From contig JACGWO010000003.1 in NCBI GenBank assembly GCA_034509735.1, positions 6,572,001 to 6,636,000 of the forward strand: a stretch of DNA of 64,000 nt. Direction: 5' to 3'. Below are positions 45,622 to 56,784 of this stretch, piece after piece. Numbering within the stretch: position 1 is the first letter of the stretch; each line of letters begins with the position of its first letter. Source of the stretch: Sesamum alatum (Eukaryota; Streptophyta; Magnoliopsida; Lamiales; Pedaliaceae). The position numbers and the translations under genes are program-made. The notes below the pieces were generated by a model, which saw nothing but the letters and a program-made list of their open reading frames with translations, made no database searches and was not told where the DNA came from.

Positions 45622-46439
45622 CTGCACATATGAGAAACAAGGCAATACTAACACGCAGGAAAGTAGGACAGACTTTCACTTCAGAAAAACAGCAAAGCGG
45701 GTGTTTCATCTTTGGAATGTGCAGGTTTCAGATTGTTAGGCACAGTATTGTCAAATGCGACTGGACCAAGAAAGAAGAAACAGAAAGGAGCAAGAGAGGT
45801 GATAGAACACGCAGCAGTAGAAAGAAAGTAACCTCGCCATTGCAAAATTAGAAGTTATCTGTGTAGATTTCTTGCTGTACAATGCATTTAAATAGAGTTA
45901 CCGCCAAAACTACTTCAACTTACTAACAAAGGCGTCCAGCTGGCAATGACTAACTCCACTTGGCATAACTTATACGGGTGCTGCTACTCACTTAAGAAAA
46001 GAAACAACTAAAAACATGAAAGGCTAAACACGTTTTTTCTAACTACTAAAACCACCGGACTGAGGCGAAGGCTGAAGGCTCTCTTCAGCAATAAGTGTAC
46101 GGTGATGCATCAACAATTTATCAAGAGGTATATGACTGCATTTTGTTAGCATTCAATTGGTTGGAGGTTATGAATTGATAAACAATCCATTAGCTCCATA
46201 GAGTCATCTTAATTATCACAATGCTGATGGATTTCTTAATATTACAACTACAAAAAGAAAGATGACCCATTGATTCCAACTTCAGTCGCTAAAGAGATTC
46301 TTTTCTTATACATTGTAGAAACTTTTAAAGACACCGTACTTGATCGATTACGTTGTCTAGTTCACACCACTATAAGGGCTATATCAGTTAAGGCAATCAC
46401 TCAGTTCAGCACATGTTAGACAATGGAAAGATACCATAC

Positions 46440-46560
46440 CCATGGCGGAAGAGGAAATCGATAATGACGAGATTGCAATTTTCCTTGAAAAGTTGGGTAC
46501 TCCTTATGATATTTGCAACATGTGTAACAGGGACTAATTTAAAGCTTTCCACCTCTCCAT
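46440..46560 (-). CDS. NUDT20: Nudix exon 8
   Basis: DGEVESFKLVPVTHVANIIR then STQLFKENCNLVIIDFLFRHG. Acceptor ATGGCAG and donor GTATGG. Split codons on both sides fit the neighbouring exons. Confidence 0.92.
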
Positions 46561-46631
46561 CTGCCATGACAAAAAATTTGTGTTCACACAAGCTTTCGTT
46601 TATTTCCTGGAAGAAAGTTTGACAAACTCAC

Positions 46632-46747
46632 CCTCATTCTTAGGAACAAACTCGTCAGGAAGCTCTAGATCATAACAGAAAAGAACATCTCTTTTGAATC
46701 TATATCCATCAATGTCTGAGTAAGATACAGCTCCAACAGCTTTGGCT
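46632..46747 (-). CDS. NUDT20: Nudix exon 7
   Basis: AKAVGAVSYSDIDGYRFKRD then VLFCYDLELPDEFVPKNE. Acceptor ACTCAG and donor GTGAGT. 116 nt with a one-base overhang on each side, in phase with exons 6 and 8. Confidence 0.92.
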
Positions 46748-46869
46748 CTGAGTAAACAGAAGCATCTAATCATCTACTGATTCATCAAAGAATGATGTCA
46801 TCTAGGAGGAAAATTTGAGATATTTTTCTTTACAGTTCAATGGCAGAGGTATTGAATTGAAAAACTTAC

Positions 46870-46950
46870 TGGCTGGCAATAGATCTTGGTATGCCAGCTT
46901 CTTCTTTCACATTCCTTTACAAGATTCTCCCCACAGGGTATCCCATGCGG
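46870..46950 (-). CDS. NUDT20: Nudix exon 6 (Nudix box) with one extra base
   Basis: PHGIPCGENLVKECE is followed by a run with one A too many (T run 46905-46907 on the plus strand). The expected EEAGIPRSIAS then lies in the next frame. The break falls inside the E-x-x-E-E part of the Nudix box, which binds the catalytic metal. Acceptor ACAG and donor GTAAGT are intact. The length is 81 nt, where 80 would keep phase. Confidence 0.9.
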
Positions 46951-47243
46951 CTGTACTCGTGTACACAAAAATATTTTTCAAAAACAGAAAAGCTATAATA
47001 CTACCACCAGAATGACATTTTGGAAACAGTAATTTAGTGTTCTTATGAGCAAAGCTAGTCTAGACTCCTCAGACATAAAAAACAAAAAAGCAATATAAAA
47101 CAAGCAAAACAAACAAGTGAGTCTGAATGTTGGACCAGAAGATGGACAGATTTCACTCCAGAAACAGTAGAAGTGCTTGCATCATATGCTAATGAGCATA
47201 AAAGAAAATACAGCATACACGACATTAGAAAGATCAAGCATAC

Positions 47244-47369
47244 CAGGCCTCCAGCAACAAGATGGTCGAGCTTTCCAGGATATGTAGGTTTTACTTTACT
47301 TCTCTTTCCTATCCACAGATACTTCTGGTTGCCTCTTTCAACATAGCCATTCATATGAACCCCATAGGC
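47244..47369 (-). CDS. NUDT20: Nudix exon 5
   Basis: [20 protein letters not shown] then [20 protein letters not shown] and GL. 42 codons in phase 0, acceptor GCTAG and donor GTATGC. It forms the first strands of the Nudix fold. Confidence 0.94.
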
Positions 47370-47580
47370 CTAGCATGATAATGTATCACTCAAAATTAAT
47401 AGATATCTTCATTAACTCTTTACAACCATCAAGAGACGAGATCTGCTTAAGCACAGTCAGAATGACAAATGTGAATGTTACCTCTGCATTCTTTCCAAGT
47501 CCAGCTATCAGATTAAGATATACATGGAAACAAGTAAAAACTAGAATATGAGAACGTATTATCTGACAAATTTTTGTCAC

Positions 47581-47661
47581 CTTTATTCCAAAATATGGTG
47601 CTGCTGCGCGTTCCAGTGAGAAAAATGCTGAGGCCCCAAAAGAAGATGTGACAGGATAGAG
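47581..47661 (-). CDS. NUDT20: Nudix exon 4
   Basis: LYPVTSSFGASAFFSLERAA then APYFGIK. 27 codons in phase 0, acceptor TTTACAG and donor GTGACA. Confidence 0.93.
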
Positions 47662-47781
47662 CTGTAAATATTAAAATAACAGCAAGTCATAGAAAGAAAA
47701 ATATACCTATATGTTTCGCAATTTCTTATGATAGTTGACAGTGTATCATGAGAAAATAAAAGAGTTTGTAATCACAGCAAC

Positions 47782-47967
47782 CTCATCTCGAATTCCTGGA
47801 ATAAGTTCTTCACCCAAGCAATTGATTACATCTCCAACAGCTTTTGTCCGGTCCTCTGATGTACTCAGCATTGGATGTAATTCTATGTGGCTTCCAAAAT
47901 GGCTGCCGCAAGAGGTGTTTTTTGGGAAAGTAAATACATCTTGATATCTCCTCAGGTGTGAGCAAAT
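47782..47967 (-). CDS. NUDT20: Nudix exon 3 with one missing base
   Basis: Starts after GCAG. Joined to exon 2 it reads GFAH and then, after an apparent one-base loss near 47956-47960, LRRYQDVFTFPKNTSCGSHF and SEDRTKAVGDVINCLGEELI, ending PGIRDE. Relatives have one more residue (Tyr) where the base is lost. Read straight, a TGA stop follows two codons later. Donor GTTGCT. Confidence 0.88.
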
Positions 47968-49179
47968 CTGCTTTATGGCATGAAGAAGTGACCAAATGAA
48001 TAGAAGATATAATTAATTCCATAGGGTGTCAAAGTAACATAGCCTTTGTAAGTGCCTTTAAGTGAGTTTATAGATTAGATGGATAAATCTTAGGAATCAA
48101 TAGGACTTATTTGAGGTTAATGTTGCCTAATTGAAAGAGTTAAGTGTCTATAATGCAAAATGTGCCACATGACTTAATTTTCTGATCACAAGGCACGAAA
48201 TAGATCATATACTATCAACATCAAAACCTATAAAAGAAAACGTCCAGGCTGAACCCACGAAACCTAAATGCTTCCTTTCAATGCTAAAAGTTTTGTCTTT
48301 TACACTTTTATATGTACTTTAATATAATAGAAAATAGATGAATAAATATATAGATATATATATATATCTCAGCAAATGTCCAGTATAATATGAAATTTGA
48401 AGTCTTTTACGTGGTGTTTCTTACATGGAAATTTTAAGGCAAACCTCATAACAAAATTTTGGGTTTAACTTTAAAAGCCACTGGAAAGGGGCTGGCTGCT
48501 GGCAGAGTGCAGATTTTGGGTCTATAAGTACCCAGTTTCCTACATTATGGATATTTAAATAGCTAAAATTTTCTTCTAACAATTTCACTTGAAGAATCCA
48601 CAAATGGCTGTTTGCAGGTCTGGTTCTCCAATGACTAGCGACCGCCGAAGATCACCACATTGAACTGCAACTAAAGGGAAATTAGAATTGAACACTGTTG
48701 CAGTAAACAATACAGGTACATGGATTTCTCAACCAAATCTCACCAAAATAATTTTTCCAGCCAATCGGAAACCAAAAAGACACCACAAACTGCGTGGCCA
48801 TGGGAGTCCGATTGCTGAAAAGGAATGAACTGAAATGGTTTCTTCATCCCATTATCCTATCAGTTGTCATTTGCATCAGTCGAGGAGGTACCTCAGAACA
48901 AAAAGTACAGAACTAGCATTAAAGCATATCTTTGATACTGTTAGAGATTTACAAACGGCAGCCTCCCTCACCAAACAGCTTTAGGGGGGGAAGCAGCTCC
49001 AACCACTATTTAATCAGTTCATCAAGTTCCCTCCTTTTGTCATCTATAATCAATCACCATTTGCACCATGACTGCTGCGTTGGCTTGGCACTGAACCGCA
49101 CTTCGCTTTCTGCCTTATAGAACTGGAGGGAAGACCGGGGAAAATTCAGGGGAGATTGGAAGGCTAATAACAACCATAA

Positions 49180-49499
49180 GCATCAATAGCTTGCTTCTTC
49201 ACAAGCTTATCCCACGCCAAACCCCAGGCCTGTAGCATTAGTATTTTTCGTACTTTCTACTGCATATCATTCAATTCCAGTGTAGGCCAATATGGTCTAA
49301 GGAGTATTATCATGTGGTCAATTAGCTCAGACTGGACCAATTTTGAGGAACATACATTGTCAAATAGCATCTTTTTAGGTTCATTCACAACTGCTAAATT
49401 CTCTTCTTTCTCTTCAGGCATGAGCAACCCATTGAATGGGACAACAGAAATGCATTCTTCTCTTGGAAATCTTAAAGGCATGAAATTGAATGTAACCAT
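49180..49499 (-). pseudogene. Unrecognised coding-like fragment in intron 2
   Basis: A minus-strand frame runs 80 codons (FNFMPLRFPREECISVVPF, later LLRPYWPTLELNDMQ), meets TAG, and continues in the same frame with KVRKILMLQAWGLAWDKLVK, then KQAIDAYGCY and a stop. The composition and persistence across the stop look like a decayed exon or C-terminus rather than random sequence. I do not recognise the family, and it is not part of the Nudix protein. It could be a captured fragment or an older pseudogene. Confidence 0.35.
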
Positions 49500-49937
49500 A
49501 TATAAAAAGGTGATGGTATGAATAGATGCGGTTACAGATAACCAAATTGCTTAAAATTGGAAATGCTGCACTCCACAATGGTTTTCATTTTATCTTTAGT
49601 GGATGGGGGTTTCAGGATATTTCAGCAAAATACAAAAGCATTTGATCCTTTCACATATGGCATGTTTCAACTAGTCACAAAATTAATTTGTGTCAAATGA
49701 TAAGTTATCCCAAAAAGTTGTTCCATTTTCAACAAATACTTCATAATGTTTTACTATTTACAATGATATCGAACAAACAGGTAGGTCAATTGTATTAACT
49801 TATGCACTTGTCGGAGACTACATGTCTAGGTATTATATGCTTATGAGGCGGCAAAAATGGTGCTTTTGAATTCCTTTTTACATGGCAGGGGTCATACATA
49901 CAAGTTCTATCAAAAGGACATTAGTGATAATTACTAT

Positions 49938-50104
49938 TGTTAGAATATTTAGATTTGTTCTTTATCTTTTCCTATTTTACTTCAAGTAGGTCTCTTCTAT
50001 AGTTCTCCATTAAGTGTAGTTATCCTTAAATTCCATCACTATAAATAGAGGTGGAATAATCATTAATCAATACACATTCATCTTTTCTTTTACCACTTTC
50101 TACA
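49938..50104 (+). repeat. Copia 1 5' LTR
   Basis: tgttagaatatttag...ctttctaca, with a TATA-like 'cactataaatagagg' about 65 bp from its end. Confidence 0.94.
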
Positions 50105-50118
50105 TGGTATAAGAGCAG
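50105..50118 (+). other. Copia 1 primer-binding site
   Basis: tggtataagagcag, one base off the initiator-Met-tRNA site tggtatcagagc usual in copia elements. A poly-A run and a CCG-rich leader (50160-50340) follow. Confidence 0.88.
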
Positions 50119-50446
50119 GTTCGGGGAAAAAAAAAAAAAAAAAAAAAGAGAGAAAACCCTAACCCTAGTTTTCTAACCGCCGCCACCCCCCACCCGCAGC
50201 CACAGGTCGCTCGGCCGCCGCCGCCGTTGGCCCTCACCTCGCGATCCCACCCGCGCCGCCGTCGGCCCGCCGATCGCTCGGTCGCCGCCGTCGGCGCTTT
50301 ATCTCGCGCCTCCGGCGATGCAATCTGCCGCGCCGGATTTGAGATGACCGCCTGAATCAGTTCTAGTTGCTGTCTGCGTTCCTTTTATTTATTTATTTAT
50401 TTTTTTCTTCTCTACCTGCTGCTGTTACTATCTATCTGTCTTGATC

Positions 50447-51213
50447 ATGGCTACCGTTGAACATAAAGGTGCTCTTGGCACCACTGTCAAGTTGAATGGC
50501 CAGAATTATATCCTCTGGTCCCAGGCCTTTCGGTTGTTTCTTGAGTCTCAAAATAAACTAAACCATATTTTGGCTCCTCCACCAACCTCTACTGATGCTA
50601 ATTTTTCTACTTGGCAACAAGCTGATTACTCAGTTATGACTTGGCTTCTGAATAGTAACGAGGAAACTGTCTGTTCCAATGTTATGTTTCTCACTTCTGC
50701 TAAAAAAATGTGGGATACTTTACATGACATGTATTCTCAGGAGAAGAACATTTCTCGGGTGTTTGAACTGTATGAGAGACTTTTTTCCCTCAAACAAGAT
50801 GGCCGTACAGTTGCCAACTATTTTGCCTCCTTGAAGGGCACATCTGATGAAATTTTGCTATATCACCCCTTGAGTTGTGATGCTCAGACTCGCAAGACTC
50901 AGTGGGAAGATTTTTGGTGGCGAAGTTCCTGTCCGGCCTCGACAACAATTTGAAATCGGTTCGTCATCACCTCCTAGCCAGTGACTCTGTGCCTACGTTA
51001 TCCAATGCTCTGTCTCGTGTCCTCCGCGTGGCTACTATATCCTCTGACTCTTCATCTGGTACAACCACCGCGTCCCCAGCCATGGCAGTTCGTGGTCACG
51101 GTCGGAACTCCTCCCGAGGCCATGGTGGTCGTGGTCAAGGCTCCAATGCTTCCACTAACTCCCGCTACTGCACCCATTGTGGTCGAACCAATCATGTTGT
51201 GGAAAAATGTTGA
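50447..51213 (+). pseudogene. Copia 1 gag
   Basis: ATG at 50447 opens MATVEHKGALGTTVKLNGQN then YILWSQAF, a copia-type gag N-terminus, followed by WLLNSNEETVCSNVMFLTSA and the helical gag core. A one-base frame change near 50900 moves to frame 1 with KSVRHHLLASD and a zinc knuckle YCTHCGRTNHVVEKC (51165-51210), then a stop at 51211-51213. Gag would package the RNA; this copy cannot make the full protein. Confidence 0.9.
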
Positions 51214-51754
51214 CTCAAATATGGCAAACCGGAGTGGGCCAATACAGTTAAAGGTGATGGTGAACCTGACGCATCGGAACCTTCTGCTAATGCATCTGAT
51301 CTGGTTACCCTTAGCCGTGAAGAATATGAACAGCTCCTCCATCGCCCTGTGGCTAATTCCACTGCCCCTGCCACAGCTTCCACTCCGGGTGCCTTTGCTG
51401 CAACTCATGGTGAGTCTTGGATGATAGATTCAGGTGCTACTACACACCTCACTGGTAATCGCTCTCTTTTTTACTCTCTCTCTCCTTCTCATACCTCTCC
51501 CTGATGGCTCCTACTCTCCCATATATGGCTCTGGTACTGTTCATCCCACACACCAACTTACCCTTAATAATGTCTTGTATGCTCCAAAGTTTCCTGTTAG
51601 TCTCCTCTCTATTAGTCAACTTACAAAAGTCCACAACTGCTCGGTAACTTGTTTTCCTTATTACTGTGTGTTCCAGGATCTGCAGACACAGAGGACGATT
51701 GGTGGCGGTCATGAGCGTGGTGGTCTCTACTTTCTAGATCATACTAACCTGTAG
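51214..51754 (+). pseudogene. Copia 1 protease region
   Basis: After the stop the same frame continues to WMIDSGATTHLTG (about 51418-51456), the copia protease active site D-S-G-A. A frame change near 51480 leads to GSGTVHPTHQLTLNNVLYAP and NLLSISQL-like VSLLSISQL. The frame ends at a TAG (51752-51754). Confidence 0.85.
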
Positions 51755-52430
51755 ATGCTCGTGCTCTTTCTGCCTGTGTCTCCCCCTCTTCAGTGGCATT
51801 GTCGTCTTGGTCATCCATCCTTACCTAACCTAAAGAAGGTTTTACCTATTCAGTCTACATGCTTGGATTGTGAGTCTTGTGAGTTGGGAAAGCACCATCG
51901 TGCTAGCTTTCCACCTCGTCTTGACAACCGTAGTTCCTCTCCTTTTAGTTTAGTTCATTCTGATATTTGGGGTCCGTGTCGTATTGAGTCTATTGGTGGG
52001 TTTAGGTACTTTCTTACCTTTGTTGATGATTACTCAAGAATACTTGGGTCTATTTACTCAAGGATAGGTCTCAAGTACCTACTATAATCACTTCCTTTTA
52101 TAATGAAATAAAAACCCAGTTCTCTGTTAATATTCGTATTTTCCGTAGTGATAATGCTCTTGAATATATCCAAAAAGCAATTTTTAACTTCTGTGATTCT
52201 CATGGCATTTTACATCAATCTTCTTGCTCATATACCTCTCAACAAAATGGTGTAGCCGAACGCAAACATCGCCACCTACTCGATGTTGCTCGCACTATTT
52301 TGGCTCATACGCATGTTCCAAAATCCTATTGGGGGATGCTATTCTCACAGCTTGTTATCTCATTAACCGTATGCCTTGTAGTGGGGATATTCCGTATTCT
52401 TGTCTTTCCCTAGTAAGCCTCTCTTTGGGT
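51755..52430 (+). pseudogene. Copia 1 integrase
   Basis: WHCRLGHPSLPNL and CLDCESCELGKHHR form the H-H-C-C zinc site. Then LVHSDIWGP and TFVDDYSR, FRSDNALEY and QQNGVAERKHRHLLDVARTI carry the D, D and E catalytic residues. Frame changes occur near 52050 and 52340, and a stop follows the DDYSR segment. Inactive. Confidence 0.88.
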
Positions 52431-53911
52431 TAACTCCTCGAGTCTTTGGGTGTGTGTGCTTTGTTCATCTCCATTCTCCTAACCTCGATAAACTGTCTCC
52501 TCGTTCTGTTAAATGTATGTTTTGGGGGAATTCACGGGCACAAAAAGGGTATCGGTGTTATGATCCTAAATCTCACCGGTCATTTACCTCTGCCGATGTT
52601 ACTTTCTTTGAGTCCACTGCTTATTACTCTAAGACCCCTTCCCCTTCCGTTCCTCCTCCATCTCTTCCCTTACCGGTCCCGGCATTCTCACATCCTCACC
52701 ATATCGAACCCCCTACACGACCTTTACAGGTGTATTCCAGGCGTAATCGTTCTACGACTACCACGCCTATTGATCCGCCATGTCTTCCTCTTGTTGTAGC
52801 TCCTGGCACCCCGACCCCTATGTCTGCGGACGATCTTCCCATTGCCCTTCGCAAAGGTAAAAGGTTTTGCACTGCTCATCCATTGGCTCATTATCTTTCC
52901 TATAAATGTCTTAGTCCTGTTTATCGTGCTTTCTCTGTTTCTATATCGTCTGTTTCTATCCCTAATTCTTATTGTGAGGCACTTTCGCATTCGGAGTGGA
53001 AGGCGGCGATGGATGAGGAGATGTCGGCTCTAATTTCCCGGGGAACCTGGGAGCTTGTCCATCCCCCTCCTATCGTCGACGCCGTCGCTTGTCGATGGGT
53101 GTTCGCCCTCAAGTTTCGGACTGACGGGTCCTTAGACCGATATAAAGCTCGCCTGGTTGCCAAGGGCTTTACTCAGACGTATGGGGTAGATTATTTTGAA
53201 ACATTCTCCCCTGTTGCTCGTCTTAACTCTATTACAGTTTTGTTTTCCTTGGCAGTTAATCTCAATTGGCCAATGCATCAGATGGACATAAAAAATGCCT
53301 TCTTATATGGTGACTTGATGGAAACTGCCTATATGGAGCAACCTCCAGGTTATGTTGCTCAGGGGGAGAAGCAACGAACGGTGTGCAGATTGAAGAAAGC
53401 GATCTACGGTCTTAAACAAAGTCCAAGGGCATGGTTTGATAAATTCAGTACTATTATTGGTGAGTTTGGATTTTCACGGTGCCAAACAGATCATTCAGTC
53501 TTTGTTCGAATTAAGGAATCAGGTACGGTTATTCTAGCAGTCTATGTTGATGACATCTTGATCAACGGTAGTGATGTTTCCGGGATAGAAGAGGCCAAGA
53601 CATACCTAAGGAAGCACTTCATCACTAAAGATTTGGGGAGGCCGAAGTATTTTTTGGGGATTGAAATTGCTCATAGCAAGCATGGGATCTCTCTATCTTA
53701 GAGAAAATATGCTTGTGATCTCCTTCAGGAAGCAGGTTTACTCGGCACCAAACCGGTGGACACTCCTATGGAATTTAATCCTGATTTCTGGAATGATGAT
53801 AGTAACTATTTGGAGGACAAGGCAAAGTATAGAAGACTTGTTGGCAAGCTAATCTACTTAACCGTGACTAGACCTGATATCTCCTTTGCAGTTGGCCTAG
53901 TTAGCTAGTTT
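52400..53911 (+). pseudogene. Copia 1 reverse transcriptase
   Basis: The longest frame in the window (433 codons, 52400-53701). It carries the integrase C-terminal GKPLFGLTPRVFGC-like start, then the RT: WVFALKFRTDGSLDRYKARL, VAKGFTQ.YGVDYFETFSPV, QMDIKNAFLYGDL, RAWFDKFS, and the active-site VYVDDILINGSD. A CAG-to-TAG change (53699-53701) stops it in ISLSQRK. The frame goes on through ACDLLQEAGLLGTK to a second TAG (53906-53908). Confidence 0.92.
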
Positions 53912-54496
53912 ATGGATAAGCCACGGTTAGTTCATTGGGAAGCTGCTCTAAGGATCTTGAAATATATAAAGGCATCCCCGGGAAAAGGATTATTATTCCA
54001 ACAGCATGGACACACAAAGATAGAAGCCTATTCTGATGCAGACTATGCAGGGTCAAGGGATGATAGAAAATCTACTTCTGGATATTGCACCTATGTTGGT
54101 GGGAACCTTGTGACTTGGCGTAGCAAAAAACAAACTACAGTTGCTAGGTCAAGCGCAGAAGCTGAATATCAGGTTATGGCTCACACCACTAGTGAAGTTT
54201 TGTGGTTAAAGAATCTTTTGAAAGAGTTAGGTTTTACGAACAATGATCCTGTACCTATGCACTGTGACAATCAAGCAGCTATTCATATTGTCAGTAATCC
54301 TATTTTCCATGAGAGGACAAAGCATATTGCAGTTGATTGTCACTTCATTCGTGAGGCTGTCATGAATCAGAAAATTTGCACTCCCTTTACTCCTTCAGAT
54401 CAAAGAGCAGATGTTTTTACCAAGGCTTTAGGAGCAAAGCAATTTAATATTCTGTGTAACAAGCTGGGCATGATTGATATATTTGCTCCAGCTTGA
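53912..54496 (+). pseudogene. Copia 1 RNase H
   Basis: Same frame as the RT. HWEAALRILKYIKASPGKGL, YSDADYAGSRDDRKSTSGYC, RSSAEAEYQVMA and ALGAKQFNILCNKLGM are the copia RNase H landmarks including the DAD, E and D residues. 195 codons to a natural TGA before the purine tract. Confidence 0.92.
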
Positions 54497-54503
54497 GAGG
54501 GAG

Positions 54504-54669
54504 TTTTAGAATATTTAGATTTGTTCTTATCTTTTCCTATTTTACTTCAAGTAGGTCTCTTCTATAATTATCCATTAAGTGTAGTTATCCTTAAATTCCA
54601 TCACTATAAATAGAGGTGAAATAATCATTAATCAATACACATTCATCTTTTCTTTTACCACTTTCTACA
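54504..54669 (+). repeat. Copia 1 3' LTR
   Basis: Matches the 5' LTR. Its first dinucleotide is TT instead of TG. Confidence 0.93.
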
Positions 54670-54945
54670 ACTATTACATATAGACTATTTATAGGCTCAT
54701 TAAGTGATTCTATATCAATGGACTTTATCAGTCAATAATGATTAAAAGAATGGGGTTTGTTATTTGCAGAGCTACAAGAATGCTTATGTGATGTATGTTA
54801 TTTGATTTTTCGCCATCAACAAGATACTAACTAGCCGAACTAACATATAATATTACTCTGAATCTTTTAAGAATTTATAGCCAAATCCCTTAGTGTTCAT
54901 ATTTAATTTCCAGCTCACACTCTCACTTTAGTTCCTTATCTTCTA

Positions 54946-55100
54946 TGTTAGAATAATTAGATTTGTGCAAATCTTTTCTTATTTGTTTTGGATAGATTTC
55001 TTTTATAGTTATCCACTAAGTTGTAGATATCGTTAACTCCACCACTATATCTAGAGGTGGAATAATCATTAATAGATACAACATTTTCTTTTCCTTACTA
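54946..55100 (+). repeat. Copia 2 5' LTR
   Basis: tgttagaataattag...ttccttacta. Compared with its 3' LTR it lacks the final gtttttaca, and the normal primer site is not recognisable after it (tggcaattcatgg). Confidence 0.85.
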
Positions 55101-55264
55101 TGGCAATTCATGGACTAAGTGCCTTTTCTACTTTGTTTTCTTGATGCTCTGCAAGTTTCTTTCTTCTTTGCTTTGGGATTGTGATGTTAGCCTGAGATCT
55201 ATTCTCTGTTCACCTGATTCTTACATGCTATCTGCTATATCTGTCCATCTCTCTCGCTTGCTCA

Positions 55265-55590
55265 TGGCTACTGTTGAACATAAAAGTGCTCTTGGCACCA
55301 CTGTTAAGTTGAATTGTCAGAATTATATCCCTCTAGTCCCAAGCCTTTAGGTTGTTTCTTGGGTCTCAAGATAACCTGAAACATATTCTGACTTCTCCAC
55401 CACCCTCTACTGATGCTAATTTTTCTACTTGGCAACAAGCTGATTACTCGGTTATGACTTGGCTGCAAAATAGTATGAAGGAATCCGTTAGTTCATATGT
55501 TATGTTTCTAACTTCTGCTAAGGCAATGTGGGATACGTTACATGATATGTATTCTCAGGAGAAGAACATATCTCGTGTTTTTGAACTATA
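55265..55590 (+). pseudogene. Copia 2 gag fragment
   Basis: MATVEHKSALGTTVKLNCQN, then a frame change near 55330, then TWQQADYSVMTWLQNS and TSAKAMWDTLHDMYSQEKNI. It matches copia 1 gag until FELY, where the deletion junction lies. Confidence 0.88.
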
Positions 55591-56600
55591 CGGTGCCAAG
55601 CAGATCATTCAGTCTTTGTCCGAATTAAGGAATCAGCTACGGTTATTCTAGCAATCTATGTTGATGATACCTTGATCACCGGTAGTGATGTTTCTGGGGT
55701 AGAAGAGGCCAACACATACCTAGGAAAGCATTTCGTCACTAACGATTTGTGGAGACCAAGGTATTTTTTGGGGATTGAAATTGCTCATAGCAAACATGGG
55801 ATCTCTCTATCTCAGAGAAAACATGCTTGTGATCTCCTTCTGGAAGCAGGTTTACTCGGCACTAAATTGGTGGACACTCCTATGGATTTTAATCCTGATT
55901 TATGGAATGATGAAAGTAACTATTTGGAAGACAAGACAAAGTATAGAAGACTTGTTCGCAAGCTAATCTACTTAACCGTGACTAGACCTGATACCTCCTT
56001 CGCAGTCGGCCTAGTTAGTCAGTTTATGGATAAACCCGATCAGCTCATTGGGAAGCTGCTCTAAGGATCTTCAAGTATATAAAGGCAGCACCTAGTAAAG
56101 GGTTATTATTGAAGCGACATGGAAACGCAAGGATAGAAGCTTATCCTGATGCAGACTATGCTGGGTCGAAGGATGATAGGAAATCTACTTCTTGATATTG
56201 CACCTATGTTGGTGGGAACCTTGTGACTTGGCGTAGCAAAAAGCAAACTATAGTTGCTAGATCAATAGCAGAGGCTGAATATCGGGCTATGGCTCACACC
56301 ACTAATGAAGTTTTGTGGTTAAAGAATCTACTGAAAGAGTTAGGTTTCATGAACAATGACCCTACACCTATGCACTGTGACAATCAAGCAGCTATTCATA
56401 TTGCCAGTAATCCTATTTTCCATGAGAGGACAAAGCATGTTGAGGTTGATTGTCACTTCATTCGTGAGGTTGTCATGAGTCAGATAATTTGCACTCCCTT
56501 TGCTCCTTCTTTAGAGCAAAGAGCAGATATTTTTACCAAGGATTTGGGAGCAAAGCAATTTAATATTTTGTGTAACAAGCTGGGCATAATTGATATATTT
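55591..56600 (+). pseudogene. Copia 2 RT end and RNase H
   Basis: Begins with the segment preceding the YVDD box (here YVDDTLI, in a different frame), then ACDLLLEAGLLGTKLVDTPM and RPDTSFAVGLVSQFMDKP. A frame change (about 56040) and a stop in the RNase H (TSY-to-TS stop near 56193) follow. The rest reads WRSKKQTIVARSIAEAEYRA, HCDNQAAIHIASNPIFHERT and ADIFTKDLGAKQFNILCNKL. Confidence 0.88.
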
Positions 56601-56619
56601 GCTCCAAGCTTGAGGGGAG

Positions 56620-56784
56620 TGTTAGAATACTTAGATTTGTGCATATCTTTTCTAATTTGTTTTGGATAGATTTCTTTTATAGTTATCCACTAAGTTGTAG
56701 TTGTCCTTAATTCCACCACTATATATAGAGGTGGAATAATCATTAATAGATACAACATTTTCTTTTCCCTTACTAGTTTTTACA
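56620..56784 (+). repeat. Copia 2 3' LTR
   Basis: tgttagaatacttag...gtttttaca, preceded by the purine tract agcttgaggggag. Confidence 0.92.

Larger units (their letters stand above)
49938..54669 (+). mobile_element. Ty1/copia retrotransposon (1), full length, decayed
   Basis: 4.7-kb element with 167/166-bp LTRs, a perfect target duplication ACTAT (49933-49937, 54670-54674), a primer site (tggtataagagc) and a purine tract (gcttgagagggag). It encodes gag, zinc knuckle, protease, integrase, RT and RNase H in copia order, broken by several frame changes and stops. The two LTRs differ by about five substitutions and one single-base gap by eye. It lies in Nudix intron 2, antisense to the gene. The short length and LTRs suggest the Ale/Retrofit type, but that is inferred. 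Confidence 0.93.
54946..56784 (+). mobile_element. Ty1/copia retrotransposon (2), internally deleted
   Basis: 1.84-kb relative of copia 1, 276 bp downstream in the same orientation. LTRs are 54946 to about 55100 and 56620-56784. Flanks TTCTA (54941-54945) and TCCTA (56785-56789) are a near-match duplication. Internally, gag is joined directly to RT: the reading goes from SRVFELY in gag (55590) to the segment before the YVDD box (55591 on). Zinc knuckle, protease, integrase and most of RT, about 2.7 kb, are missing. Dependent on relatives for any past movement. Confidence 0.9.
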
